Source: Pseudomonas capeferrum (GTDB taxonomy: Bacteria; Pseudomonadota; Gammaproteobacteria; Pseudomonadales; Pseudomonadaceae). Taken from it: a stretch of 64,000 nt of DNA. The position numbers and the translations under genes are program-made. Location of the stretch: positions 155,503 through 219,502 of the forward strand of contig NZ_JAAMQM010000010.1 of NCBI RefSeq assembly GCF_013523055.1, read 5' to 3'. Positions 47,350 to 56,601 of this stretch are shown piece by piece (position 1 is the first letter of the stretch; every line of letters starts with the position of its first letter). The notes beneath the pieces are model-generated. The model searched no databases. It was not told where the DNA came from and was given only the letters and a program-made list of their open reading frames with translations.

Positions 47350-48207
47350 ATGCGTAAATATCCCATCCCCCCGTTCCCTCGCCAGCCCCAGGAAGTCCCC
47401 GGCGACCAGTTCAAGATGGACCCGAAACCTGATTGTGGCGAGCAAACCTATGTGGGTCACGGTCGCATGACCGGGAAGATCGCGCTGATCACCGGTGGTG
47501 ACAGCGGCATCGGCCGCGCGGTGGCGATCGCCTTTGCTCGCGAGGGTGCCGATGTAGCCATTTCCTACCTCGACGAACATGAAGACGCTCAGGATACCGC
47601 GCGCCTGGTCGAGGAAGCAGGTCGGCAATGCTTGCTGATACCTGGCGACCTGGTCGACAAGGCACATTGCGAAGACGTGGTCGCGAAAACTGTAGAACGC
47701 TTCGGCCGCATCGACACCCTGGTCAACAACGCGGCTTTCCAGATGAGCCACGAGACCCTCGAGGAAATCTCCGACGAAGAATGGGTGCGCACCTTCGACA
47801 CCAACATCACGGCCATCTTCCGTATCTGCAAGGCTGCCCTGCCCTCGATGGCGCCGGGCAGTTCGATCATCAATACCAGCTCGGTCAACTCCGATTCGCC
47901 AACCCCGACCCTGCTGCCGTACGCGACCACCAAAGGCGCGATCGCCAACTTCAGTGCGGGACTCGCGCAGATGCTTGGGCCGAAGGGCATCCGCGTCAAC
48001 AGCGTGGCGCCAGGACCGATCTGGACACCGTTGATCGTGGCGACCATGCCGGAGGACACAGTCCGTGATTTCGGTTCCCAGACGCCATTGGGGCGCCCGG
48101 GCCAGCCGGTGGAGGTCTCGCCGATCTACGTGCTGCTCGCGTCGGACGAAGGCAGCTACATTACCGGGAGCCGGTATGGGGTCACGGGCGGCAAGCCGAT
48201 CCTGTAA
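47350..48207 (+). CDS. Short-chain dehydrogenase, YghA/YhdF-like
   Basis: The 285-residue enzyme has the long N-terminal extension of this SDR subgroup (PIPPFPRQPQEVPGDQFKM), then TGGDSGIGRAVAIAF (cofactor site), LVNNAAFQMS, the catalytic serine in SIINTSSVNS, and Tyr-x3-Lys in YATTKGAIANF. I chose ATG 47350, preceded by AGGAG; an ATG at 47332 lies before that ribosome site. It is often stress-induced in relatives. A 13-bp hairpin lies about 75 bp downstream. Confidence 0.9.
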   Translation: MRKYPIPPFPRQPQEVPGDQFKMDPKPDCGEQTYVGHGRMTGKIALITGGDSGIGRAVAIAFAREGADVAISYLDEHEDAQDTARLVEEAGRQCLLIPGDLVDKAHCEDVVAKTVERFGRIDTLVNNAAFQMSHETLEEISDEEWVRTFDTNITAIFRICKAALPSMAPGSSIINTSSVNSDSPTPTLLPYATTKGAIANFSAGLAQMLGPKGIRVNSVAPGPIWTPLIVATMPEDTVRDFGSQTPLGRPGQPVEVSPIYVLLASDEGSYITGSRYGVTGGKPIL

Positions 48208-48279
48208 GGATGACCGCCGCGTTGCTGGGCGAGACCGCGCTATAGGCGATTCCACCGCGCTTGCGCAGGATTGGAATCT

Positions 48280-48320
48280 TTCATGACCAAGCAAAGCCCT
48301 TGGCCTCGCTTGGTCATGAA
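48280..48320. repeat. 13-bp perfect inverted repeat downstream of the SDR gene
   Basis: TTCATGACCAAGC (48280-48292) pairs with GCTTGGTCATGAA (48308-48320) with a 15-nt loop. It may terminate SDR transcription or act as an RNA stabiliser, but no T-tract follows. It is the only structure noticed in the 317-bp gap (48208-48524) before ilvE. Confidence 0.55.
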
Positions 48321-48524
48321 GAAACTCGACCAACGCGCTGGACGGGCAGACATTCGGGTTAGCACCCGACGTCAGGTCGAGTGAAGCTCATCCCTCGCCA
48401 GGCCGTGACTTGGCCGCAATTCGTGACTGGGCATTTCGGATCCGCAGCGGATGTATTATCGTGGCAGCGTGCGCAAATGAAAGCGGCCTGAGCCATCAGG
48501 CATCTGCCAGACAATGAGGGTGTC

Positions 48525-49544
48525 ATGAGTAACGAGAGCATTAACTGGGACAAGCTGGGCTTCGACTATATCAAGACCGACAAGCGCTTCCTTTCCTACT
48601 GGCGCAATGGCGAGTGGGATCAGGGCACCCTGACCGAAGACAACCAGCTGCACATCAGCGAAGGTTCCACCGCGCTGCATTATGGCCAGCAATGCTTCGA
48701 GGGCCTGAAGGCCTACCGCTGTAAGGACGGTTCGATCAACCTGTTCCGTCCCGACCAGAACGCCCAGCGCATGCAGCGCAGCTGCGCTCGCCTGCTGATG
48801 CCGCATGTGCCGACCGAGGTGTTCGTCGAGGCCTGCAAGCAGGTGGTCAAGGCCAACGAGCGCTTCATTCCCCCGCATGGCAAGGGTGCGCTGTACCTGC
48901 GTCCCTTCGTCATCGGCGTCGGTGACAACATCGGCGTGCGCACCGCGCCCGAGTTCATCTTCTCGATCTTCGCCATCCCGGTCGGCTCGTACTTCAAGGG
49001 CGGCATGAAGCCGCACAACTTCCAGATCTCCAGCTTCGACCGCGCCGCTCCGCAGGGTACCGGTGCAGCCAAGGTCGGCGGCAACTACGCAGCCAGCCTG
49101 ATGCCAGGCTCGGAAGCCAAGAAGGCCGACTTCGCCGACGCCATCTACCTGGATCCGATGACCCATACCAAGATCGAGGAAGTCGGTTCGGCCAACTTCT
49201 TCGGCATCACCGCCAACAACGAATTCATCACGCCCAAGTCGGCGTCCGTCCTGCCGGGCATCACCCGCCTGTCGCTGATGGAACTGGCCGAATCGCGCCT
49301 GGGCCTGAAAGTGATCGAGGGCGACGTGCTGATCAGCGAGCTGGACCGCTTCATTGAGGCCGGCGCCTGCGGTACCGCGGCGGTGATCACGCCGATCGGT
49401 GGTATCCAGTACGCTGGCAAGCTGCATATCTTCCATGACCTGGAAAAGGTCGGCCCCGTGACCCAGAAGCTGTACAACGAGCTGACCGGTATTCAGAGCG
49501 GCGACGTCGAGGCTCCGGCGGGCTGGATCGTCAAGGTCGACTGA
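48525..49544 (+). CDS. ilvE: Branched-chain amino-acid aminotransferase
   Basis: A 339-residue class IV PLP aminotransferase for the last step of leucine, isoleucine and valine synthesis and the first step of their breakdown. The PLP lysine is Lys183 in GTGAAKVGGNYAAS, and the phosphate-binding and substrate loops EEVGSANFFGI and GACGTAAVITPIGG are present. The length fits the BCAT2-like group (about 340) rather than the E. coli type (about 310). It is monocistronic, followed by a 14-bp hairpin. Confidence 0.95.
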   Translation: MSNESINWDKLGFDYIKTDKRFLSYWRNGEWDQGTLTEDNQLHISEGSTALHYGQQCFEGLKAYRCKDGSINLFRPDQNAQRMQRSCARLLMPHVPTEVFVEACKQVVKANERFIPPHGKGALYLRPFVIGVGDNIGVRTAPEFIFSIFAIPVGSYFKGGMKPHNFQISSFDRAAPQGTGAAKVGGNYAASLMPGSEAKKADFADAIYLDPMTHTKIEEVGSANFFGITANNEFITPKSASVLPGITRLSLMELAESRLGLKVIEGDVLISELDRFIEAGACGTAAVITPIGGIQYAGKLHIFHDLEKVGPVTQKLYNELTGIQSGDVEAPAGWIVKVD

Positions 49545-49559
49545 TCGCGTCCTGCCCTC

Positions 49560-49619
49560 CATCGCGGGGCACGCCGGCTTCCAGGATCATCCGCCTGGGA
49601 GTCGTCGTGCCCCGCGATG
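49560..49619. repeat. 14-bp inverted repeat (REP-like) after ilvE
   Basis: CATCGCGGGGCACG (49560-49573) is perfectly complementary to CGTGCCCCGCGATG (49606-49619) around 32 nt. The CATCGCGGGG core matches the other REP-type arms at 51836-51963. It is well placed to protect or terminate the ilvE message. Confidence 0.75.
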
Positions 49620-49705
49620 CATTCGGGGCAGATGAATTTTTCTTAAACCGCTGACTGTCTAATCTTTGGCACAATCGACTCTCCATTCGCCGCCCAGGTA
49701 TCAGC

Positions 49706-50386
49706 ATGCCCCGCGTACTGACCATCGAAGATGACGCTGTCACTGCCCAGGAAATCGTCGCCGAATTGTCCACCCATGGCCTGGACGTGGAGTGGGCCGC
49801 CAACGGTCGCGATGGGCTGGCCAAGGCCATCGCGGGCGGTTACGACCTCATCACCCTGGACCGCATGCTGCCGGAAGTCGATGGTCTGACCATCGTCACT
49901 ACCTTGCGCACGCTCAAGATCACCACGCCGATCCTGATGATCAGTGCATTGTCGGATGTGGACGAGCGGGTACGCGGCCTGCGCGCCGGAGGCGATGACT
50001 ACCTGACCAAGCCATTCGCATCGGACGAGATGGCCGCGCGAGTCGAGGTGCTGCTGCGCCGCAACAGCGTCCCGATGACCCAGACCCGGCTGTCGGTCGC
50101 CGACCTGGAACTGGACCTGATCAGCCATGAGGCCCGACGCGGCGACCAGACCCTCAACCTGCTCCCCACCGAGTACAAGCTGCTCGAATACCTGATGCGC
50201 CATGCGGGCCAGGTGATCACGCGGATGATGATCTTCGAGGAAGTGTGGGGCTATCACTTCGACCCGGGCACCAATCTGATCGATGTGCATATCGGTCGAT
50301 TGCGCAAGAAGATCGACGCGCCAGGCCAGACACCGCTGATTCGCACCGTGCGGGGCTCGGGCTATGCCATTGCCGAACCCGTCTAA
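49706..50386 (+). CDS. OmpR-family response regulator
   Basis: The 226-residue regulator has a receiver domain (about 1-120) with phosphoacceptor Asp52 in LITLDRMLPEVDG, acidic pair in TIEDDAVTAQ, and lysine in DDYLTKPFAS, plus a C-terminal winged helix (about 130-225; LPTEYKLLEYLMRHAGQV and VDVHIGRLRKKID-like region). It overlaps the sensor kinase gene by 23 bp, so the pair is translated together. Signal and targets are unknown. Confidence 0.95.
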   Translation: MPRVLTIEDDAVTAQEIVAELSTHGLDVEWAANGRDGLAKAIAGGYDLITLDRMLPEVDGLTIVTTLRTLKITTPILMISALSDVDERVRGLRAGGDDYLTKPFASDEMAARVEVLLRRNSVPMTQTRLSVADLELDLISHEARRGDQTLNLLPTEYKLLEYLMRHAGQVITRMMIFEEVWGYHFDPGTNLIDVHIGRLRKKIDAPGQTPLIRTVRGSGYAIAEPV

Positions 50387-51752
50387 AGGCTGGAGCTCCT
50401 CGACCAGCCGACTGCTGGCCCTGTACAGCTTTCTTTTCGTGGCCTGGAGCAGCATTCTCATGGGGGTCCTGTATTTCGAGGTCTCCAGTTACCTGAACAA
50501 GCTGACACGACATTCGATGCTCCAGCGTCAGCACCTGTTCGCTCACATGAGCGGCAAGCAGCTCGAAGACGCGCTGATCGCCAGCCAGGCCTTCGAGGAG
50601 CGCAGTTTCGATGCCTATGGCCTGTTCGACGCACAATTCAATCCGCTTGGCGGGCGTATTCGGCAGATTCCGCGGGCGCTCAGCCTGGACGGCAAGGTCC
50701 AAGAACTCGAAAACTGTCTCGCTGCGGATGACCCGCACCTGCCCCGTCACAGCTGTGATGCCGTGGCGATCAAGGTCAAGGATGGTCGCTGGCTGGTGCT
50801 GGTGCGCGACAACGGCTCACTCTTCGTCGTCACGCGCATCATCCTGCATGCCTTGCTCTGGGGCATCTCGCTGACACTGATACCAGGCTTTGCCGGCTGG
50901 TATTTCCTGCGCCGTCGGCCGCTCAAGCGGATCCGCGCGGTACAGGCCAGCGCCGAGCTGATCGTCGCCGGCGACCTCACCCACCGCCTGCCGCTATCCA
51001 CGCGACGCGACGAGCTGGACATGCTGGCGGCCATCGTCAATGCCATGCTCGATCGCATCGAGCGCCTGATGCATGAGGTCAAGGGGGTCTGCGACAACAT
51101 CGCTCATGACCTGCGAACCCCTTTGACCCGCTTGCGCGCCCAGCTCTATCGCATCCGTCAGCAGAGCGGCGACGCTTCGCCCGAAGCAACGGCGCTGGAC
51201 CAGGCGATCGAAGAGACCGATACCCTGATGGCACGTTTTCGCGGATTGCTGCGCATCAGCGAACTGGAAGACCGTCGGCGCCGCGCGGGTTTCATCGAGC
51301 TCGATCCGCTGGCGCTACTGGTCGAACTGCATGATTTCTATCTGCCGTTGGCCGAAGACGGCGAAATTCACTTGCGACTGGAGCGACCGGCGCAGTTGCC
51401 GGCGTTGCACGGGGACCGCGAACTGCTGTTCGAAGCCTTGGCCAACCTGGTCGGCAATGCCATCAAGTTCACGCCGAGCGGCGGGAAGGTGCGGATCCAC
51501 GCCTATAAGGACACCTTGGGTGTACACATCGCCGTGGAAGACAGCGGGCCGGGGATACCGGAGACAGAACGCGACGCGGTGCTCAAACGCTTCTACCGCA
51601 GTGAGGAAGGCCACCGCCACCCAGGGTTCGGGCTGGGCTTGTCAATCGTTGCGGCGATCGTCGATCTGCATGGGTTTGGGTTGGAGGTTGGGGCCAGTGA
51701 GCTGGGCGGGGCTAGGTTGGTGTTGCATTGCCCTGGAGCAGTAAGGGGGTAG
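50364..51752 (+). CDS. Membrane sensor histidine kinase partner
   Basis: The 462-residue kinase has two membrane helices (about 15-38 and 155-180) flanking a periplasmic sensor of about 115 residues, then HAMP (about 182-235), HisKA with His248 in DNIAHDLRTPLTRLRA, and an ATPase domain with NLVGNAIKFTP, VEDSGPGIPE and GFGLGLSIVAAI. It is the cognate kinase of the overlapping OmpR-type regulator. The periplasmic segment contains two cysteines (ENCLAADDPH and RHSCDAV), a possible disulfide. The signal is unknown. Confidence 0.95.
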   Translation: MPLPNPSKGWSSSTSRLLALYSFLFVAWSSILMGVLYFEVSSYLNKLTRHSMLQRQHLFAHMSGKQLEDALIASQAFEERSFDAYGLFDAQFNPLGGRIRQIPRALSLDGKVQELENCLAADDPHLPRHSCDAVAIKVKDGRWLVLVRDNGSLFVVTRIILHALLWGISLTLIPGFAGWYFLRRRPLKRIRAVQASAELIVAGDLTHRLPLSTRRDELDMLAAIVNAMLDRIERLMHEVKGVCDNIAHDLRTPLTRLRAQLYRIRQQSGDASPEATALDQAIEETDTLMARFRGLLRISELEDRRRRAGFIELDPLALLVELHDFYLPLAEDGEIHLRLERPAQLPALHGDRELLFEALANLVGNAIKFTPSGGKVRIHAYKDTLGVHIAVEDSGPGIPETERDAVLKRFYRSEEGHRHPGFGLGLSIVAAIVDLHGFGLEVGASELGGARLVLHCPGAVRG

Positions 51753-51835
51753 TGGCGGATGTTCGGCCAACCTTGGATTCGCTGGCGCATGGGGGCGTGA
51801 GGAACACATAGCCTTTGATTTTTTGGCATTCCTGG

Positions 51836-51963
51836 GATCGAGTGCCGCTTGCGCGACGCATCGCGGGGCAAGCTCGCTCACCACCGCTAGCATGGTGCAG
51901 GAAGACAGGCACCAGTGGTGAGCGGGCTTGCCCCGCGATGCGCCACACAAGCGGCGCTCGATC
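51836..51963. repeat. REP doublet between the two-component genes and cysS
   Basis: 51836-51886 and 51912-51963 are imperfect reverse complements sharing GATCGAG.GCCGCTTG and GCATCGCGGGGCAAGC.CGCTCACCAC. The GCGGCGCTCGATCTTAAG tail resembles the unit of the repeat island at 18.6 kb. The doublet fills the 252-bp gap between the kinase and cysS; nothing else was seen there. Confidence 0.88.
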
Positions 51964-52004
51964 TTAAGGACGCCGCACGCTGCCATGCAGCATGCAGCCC
52001 GTCG

Positions 52005-53387
52005 TCAGTCGGCCAGACGCCAGGTCGTCCCGCCCTTGCCATCCTCCAGCACCACCCCCATGGCGGTAATCTGGTCGCGGATACGGTCGGATTCGGCCCA
52101 GTTCTTGTCCGCGCGCGCTTGCAGGCGCGCCTGAATCAGCGCCTCCACCTCGGCGGCATCGACCTTGCCCTGCGCGCCAGCCTGCAGGAACTCGTCGGCA
52201 TCCAGCTGCAGCACGCCCAGCACATCGCCCAGCTCGCGCAAACGCGCGGCAAGACCGGCGGCCACGTCCGGCTCGGTTTCGCGCAGACGGTTGATTTCGC
52301 GAACCATCTCGAACAGCACGGCACAAGCTTCGGGCGTACCGAAGTCGTCATTCATCGCCACGCTGAAGCGCTCGACGTAGGCCTCGCCCCCCTTGGCCTC
52401 CACGCGCGGCAGACCGCGCAAGGCATGATAGAAGCGCTCCAGGGCACCCTTGGCATCGCGCAGGCTGTCCTCGGAATAGTTGATGGCGCTGCGGTAGTGG
52501 CTGCCCACCAGCAGATAGCGCACCACCTCGGGGTGATACTTGTCGAGCACGTCGCGAATGGTGAAGAAGTTGTTCAAGGACTTGGACATCTTCTCGCCAT
52601 TGATCCGGATCATCCCGCAATGCATCCACGCGTTGGCGTACGGCTTGCCCGTGGCGGCCTCGCTCTGGGCGATCTCGTTCTCGTGGTGCGGGAACTCCAG
52701 GTCGCTACCACCGCCATGGATATCGAAGCTTTCCCCCAGGCAGCAGGTGGACATGACCGAGCATTCGATGTGCCATCCCGGACGACCCGGGCCCCATGGC
52801 GACTCCCAACTCGGCTCGCCCGGCTTGGCGCCCTTCCAGAGCACGAAGTCCAGCGGATCCTGCTTGGCCTCCTCGACCTCGATCCGCGCGCCGATGCGCA
52901 AGTCTTCGATCTTGCGTCGCGACAGCTTGCCGTAGCCGACGAACTTGCCGACCCGGTAATACACGTCGCCATTGCCAGGAGCATAGGCGTAACCCTTGTC
53001 GATCAGGGTCTGGATCATCGCGTGCATGCCGGGAATATGGTCGGTGGCACGCGGTTCCTGGTCAGGCGGCAGGATGTTCAGGCGTCGCTCGTCTTCGTGC
53101 ATGGCATCGATCATGCGCGCGGTCAGGGCCTCGAAGGCCTCGCCGTTTTCGTTGGCGCGGTTGATGATCTTGTCATCGATGTCGGTGATGTTGCGCACGT
53201 AGGTCAGGTCGTAGCCGCTGTAGCGCAGCCAGCGCGTGACCAGGTCGAAGGCCACCATGCTGCGGCCATGGCCCAGGTGGCAGTAGTCGTACACGGTCAT
53301 GCCGCAGACGTACATGCGCACCTTGTTGCCATCCAGGGGTGTGAAGACTTCCTTGGTCTTGCTCAGGGTGTTGTAGATGTTAAGCAC
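52005..53387 (-). CDS. cysS: Cysteinyl-tRNA synthetase
   Basis: A 460-residue class I synthetase that charges tRNA-Cys. Zinc-site cysteine and the HIGH-type motif are in [16 protein letters not shown], the second signature in [13 protein letters not shown], and [10 protein letters not shown] contributes zinc ligands. Length and layout are normal for the family. It lies 9 bp downstream of glnS, so the two synthetase genes form an operon. The gene order cysS-glnS-ppiB-lpxH is typical of Pseudomonas. Confidence 0.98.
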   Translation of the reverse strand: MLNIYNTLSKTKEVFTPLDGNKVRMYVCGMTVYDYCHLGHGRSMVAFDLVTRWLRYSGYDLTYVRNITDIDDKIINRANENGEAFEALTARMIDAMHEDERRLNILPPDQEPRATDHIPGMHAMIQTLIDKGYAYAPGNGDVYYRVGKFVGYGKLSRRKIEDLRIGARIEVEEAKQDPLDFVLWKGAKPGEPSWESPWGPGRPGWHIECSVMSTCCLGESFDIHGGGSDLEFPHHENEIAQSEAATGKPYANAWMHCGMIRINGEKMSKSLNNFFTIRDVLDKYHPEVVRYLLVGSHYRSAINYSEDSLRDAKGALERFYHALRGLPRVEAKGGEAYVERFSVAMNDDFGTPEACAVLFEMVREINRLRETEPDVAAGLAARLRELGDVLGVLQLDADEFLQAGAQGKVDAAEVEALIQARLQARADKNWAESDRIRDQITAMGVVLEDGKGGTTWRLAD

Positions 53388-53396
53388 GGGATTTCC

Positions 53397-55100
53397 TTAG
53401 CTGCCCCACGAATCGCGCAGGGTCACGGTGCGGTTGAACACCGGGCGACCTGGCTGGCTGTCCTTCAGGTCGGCGCAGAAATAGCCTTCGCGCTCGAACT
53501 GGAAGCGGTCCTCGGGCTGGGCCTGGCCCAGTGAAGGCTCGGCGCGACAACCGCGCAGCACCTGCAGCGATTCGGCGTTGATGTTGTCCAGGAAGCTGCC
53601 GCCCTCTTCGGTTTTCTCCGGGTTGGCCGAGCGGAACAGGCGGTCGTACAGACGCACTTCGCACTCGATGCTGCCTTCGACCGGTACCCAGTGGATCACG
53701 CCCTTGACCTTGCGACCCTCGGGGTTCTTGCCCAGGGTCTCGGTGTCATAGGTGCAGCGCAGCTCGACGACATTGCCGTCAGCGTCCTTGATCGCCTCGT
53801 CGGCGCGGATCACGTAGCTGCCGCGCAGACGCACCTCGCCGTTGGGCTCCAGGCGCTTGTAGCCCTTGGGCGGCTCTTCCATGAAATCGTCGCGGTCGAT
53901 ATAGATCTCCCGGGCGAAAGGCAGCACGCGCACGCCCATGTCTTCTTTAGGGTGACGCGGCAGTTCCAGCTGCTCGACCTGATCTTGCGGGTAGTTGGTG
54001 ATCACTACCTTGAGCGGGCGCAGGACACACATGGCGCGTGGCGCGGTGCGGTCGAGGTCGTCGCGGATGCTGAACTCGAGCATCGACATGTCGACCACGC
54101 CATCGGAACGGTTGGTACCGATCATCTCGCAGAAGTTGCGGATCGATGCCGGGGTGTAGCCACGGCGACGGAAGCCCGACAGCGTGGACATGCGCGGATC
54201 GTCCCAGCCACTGACGTGCTGCTCGTCCACCAGCTGCTTGAGCTTGCGCTTGCTGGTGATGGTGTAGTTCAGGTTCAGGCGGCTGAACTCGTACTGGCGC
54301 GGCTTGGCCGGTACCGGCAGGTTGTCGAGGAACCATTCGTAGAGCGGGCGATGCCCTTCGAACTCGAGGGTGCAGATCGAATGGGTGATGCCTTCGATCG
54401 CATCCGACTGCCCGTGGGTGAAGTCGTAGTTGGGGTAGATGCACCACTTGTCACCGGTCTGGTGGTGGTGGGCATGGCGGATGCGATAGAGGATCGGGTC
54501 GCGCAGGTTCATGTTCGGCGAAGCCATGTCGATCCTGGCCCGCAGGACGCGCTCGCCATCCTGGAACTCGCCCGCTTTCATGCGCGCGAAGAGGTCGAGG
54601 TTGTCCTCGACACTGCGTTCGCGGAACGGGCTGTCCTTGCCAGGCTCGGTCAGGCTGCCGCGGTAGGCCTTGGCCTGCTCCGGGGTCAGGTCGCAGACAT
54701 AGGCCTTGCCGCGCTTGATCAGCTCCACCGCCCAGTCGTGCAGCTGGTCGAAGTATTCCGAGGCGTAGCGCACCGGGCCCGCCCACTCGAAGCCCAGCCA
54801 TTTGACATCGCTCTGGATGGCGTCGATGTACTCCTGATCTTCCTTGGCCGGATTGGTGTCATCGAATCGCAGATGGCAGGCGCCGCCGAATTCCTGGGCC
54901 AGGCCGAAGTTCACACAGATCGACTTGGCGTGGCCGATGTGCAGGTAACCGTTGGGTTCCGGCGGGAATCGGGTGACGATACTGCTGTGCTTGCCCGCGT
55001 CCAGATCGGCCTGGATGATCGGCCGCAAGAAGTTCACAGGGACCGCAGGCGCGCCTTTGGCAGCGGCATTGGGAGCGTTGTCGGCAGTGGGCTTGCTCAT
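53397..55100 (-). CDS. glnS: Glutaminyl-tRNA synthetase
   Basis: A 567-residue class I synthetase that charges tRNA-Gln. The HIGH motif is in [16 protein letters not shown], the KMSKS counterpart in [13 protein letters not shown], and [20 protein letters not shown] is a strong GlnRS signature. The C-terminal beta-barrel anticodon-binding part is complete. The N-terminus starts [13 protein letters not shown] with a short extension common in Pseudomonas. It is the first gene of the glnS-cysS operon and is divergent from ppiB. Confidence 0.98.
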   Translation of the reverse strand: MSKPTADNAPNAAAKGAPAVPVNFLRPIIQADLDAGKHSSIVTRFPPEPNGYLHIGHAKSICVNFGLAQEFGGACHLRFDDTNPAKEDQEYIDAIQSDVKWLGFEWAGPVRYASEYFDQLHDWAVELIKRGKAYVCDLTPEQAKAYRGSLTEPGKDSPFRERSVEDNLDLFARMKAGEFQDGERVLRARIDMASPNMNLRDPILYRIRHAHHHQTGDKWCIYPNYDFTHGQSDAIEGITHSICTLEFEGHRPLYEWFLDNLPVPAKPRQYEFSRLNLNYTITSKRKLKQLVDEQHVSGWDDPRMSTLSGFRRRGYTPASIRNFCEMIGTNRSDGVVDMSMLEFSIRDDLDRTAPRAMCVLRPLKVVITNYPQDQVEQLELPRHPKEDMGVRVLPFAREIYIDRDDFMEEPPKGYKRLEPNGEVRLRGSYVIRADEAIKDADGNVVELRCTYDTETLGKNPEGRKVKGVIHWVPVEGSIECEVRLYDRLFRSANPEKTEEGGSFLDNINAESLQVLRGCRAEPSLGQAQPEDRFQFEREGYFCADLKDSQPGRPVFNRTVTLRDSWGS

Positions 55101-55338
55101 TCTGTTCCTTGGATACTGGTGAACGGCCTGGGTAGGCCGACTGAATCAAAGCGCTTATCATAGCCGAAGCGGTCAAGCTGCCGACAGTCGGGCGCCGACA
55201 AACTGGCGCGTTTTATCGCCGCGTCGGCATCATCGAGGTCGTGCGACCTGTGTCGCGAACGCCGCCAGGTGCGTCAGGTGGATGTATGCGCATCTGCGCA
55301 CCCCTTTTTTCCAAATGCCTTGAAAGAGCGAACCCAGC

Positions 55339-55839
55339 ATGTCCAAAGTCAAACTGAGCACCAACCACGGCGACATCGTCCTGCAACTGGACACCGAGAA
55401 GGCCCCCCAGACCGTCGCGAACTTCGTTCAGTACGTCAAGGAAGGTCACTTCGACAACACCGTGTTCCACCGTGTGATCAAGGGCTTCATGATCCAGGGC
55501 GGCGGTTTCGAGCCAGGCATGAGCCAGAAGAAAACCCGCGCCAGCATCCAGAACGAAGCCGACAACGGCTTGAAGAACACCAAGTACTCCATCGCCATGG
55601 CCCGTACCATGGAGCCGCATTCGGCTTCGGCGCAGTTCTTCATCAACGCCTCGGACAACGATTTCCTCAATCACAGCGGCAAGAACGTTCAGGGCTGGGG
55701 TTACGCGGTGTTCGGCGAAGTGACCGAAGGTCGTGAAGTGGTCGACGCCATCGAAAAGGTCGCCACCGGTTCCAAGGCTGGCCACCAGGACGTGCCGAAG
55801 GACGATGTGATCATCGAGAAAGCCGAGATCATTGAGTGA
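55339..55839 (+). CDS. ppiB: Peptidyl-prolyl cis-trans isomerase B (cyclophilin)
   Basis: A 166-residue cytoplasmic cyclophilin without a signal peptide. Conserved segments are [20 protein letters not shown] (active-site Arg and Phe), [20 protein letters not shown] and [12 protein letters not shown]. It accelerates proline isomerisation during protein folding. Its stop overlaps the GTG start of lpxH (GTGA), so the two are translationally coupled. Confidence 0.97.
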   Translation: MSKVKLSTNHGDIVLQLDTEKAPQTVANFVQYVKEGHFDNTVFHRVIKGFMIQGGGFEPGMSQKKTRASIQNEADNGLKNTKYSIAMARTMEPHSASAQFFINASDNDFLNHSGKNVQGWGYAVFGEVTEGREVVDAIEKVATGSKAGHQDVPKDDVIIEKAEIIE

Positions 55840-56558
55840 TCCTGCTGATCTCCGATCTGCATTTGCAAGAAGAGCGCCCGGACATTACCCGGGCGTTTCT
55901 GGATCTGCTCGACGGGCGCGCCCGGCACGCCAAGGCGCTGTACATCCTCGGGGATTTCTTCGAGGCCTGGATCGGCGACGACGCCATGACGCCGTTCCAG
56001 CGGTCGATCTGCCAAGCCCTGCGCGCCCTGAGCGACAGCGGCACGGCGATCTATCTGATGCATGGCAACCGCGACTTCCTGATCGGCAAGGCGTTCTGCG
56101 AAGCGGCAGGCTGCACGCTGCTGGCGGACCCGAGCGTCGTCGAGCTGGGCGGCGAACCCGTGCTGCTGATGCATGGCGACAGCCTGTGCACCCGCGACCT
56201 GGCCTACATGAAGCTGCGCCGCTACCTGCGCAACCCGCTGAGCCTGTGGATCCTGCGGCATCTGCCGCTGCGCACGCGGCAGAAGCTGGCGCGCAAGCTG
56301 CGCAGTGAAAGCCGTACGCAGACGCGAATGAAGACGACCGAGATCGTGGATGTCACCCCGCACGAGGTGCCCCAGGTGATGTCGGCCATGGGCGTGCGCA
56401 CGCTGGTCCATGGCCACACGCACCGCCCGGCGATCCACAAGCTGATGGTCGATGGCCAGCCCGCGCGGCGCATCGTCCTCGGCGACTGGGACCGTCAGGG
56501 CTGGGCCTTGCAGGTAGACGCTCAAGGCTTCCAGCTGGCCGCGTTCAACTTCGCCTGA
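55836..56558 (+). CDS. lpxH: UDP-2,3-diacylglucosamine hydrolase
   Basis: A 240-residue calcineurin-like phosphoesterase that makes lipid X in lipid A synthesis at the inner membrane. The metal-site motifs are [43 protein letters not shown] and VHGHTHRP. The start is a GTG (55836) sharing bases with the ppiB stop. The length is normal for LpxH. Coupling with ppiB is typical of Pseudomonas and has no known mechanistic link. Confidence 0.97.
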   Translation: MILLISDLHLQEERPDITRAFLDLLDGRARHAKALYILGDFFEAWIGDDAMTPFQRSICQALRALSDSGTAIYLMHGNRDFLIGKAFCEAAGCTLLADPSVVELGGEPVLLMHGDSLCTRDLAYMKLRRYLRNPLSLWILRHLPLRTRQKLARKLRSESRTQTRMKTTEIVDVTPHEVPQVMSAMGVRTLVHGHTHRPAIHKLMVDGQPARRIVLGDWDRQGWALQVDAQGFQLAAFNFA

Positions 56559-56601
56559 CAGCCTGCTCCGCCCGCTGGCGGAGCGCGCTGCCCCTCCCGC
56601 G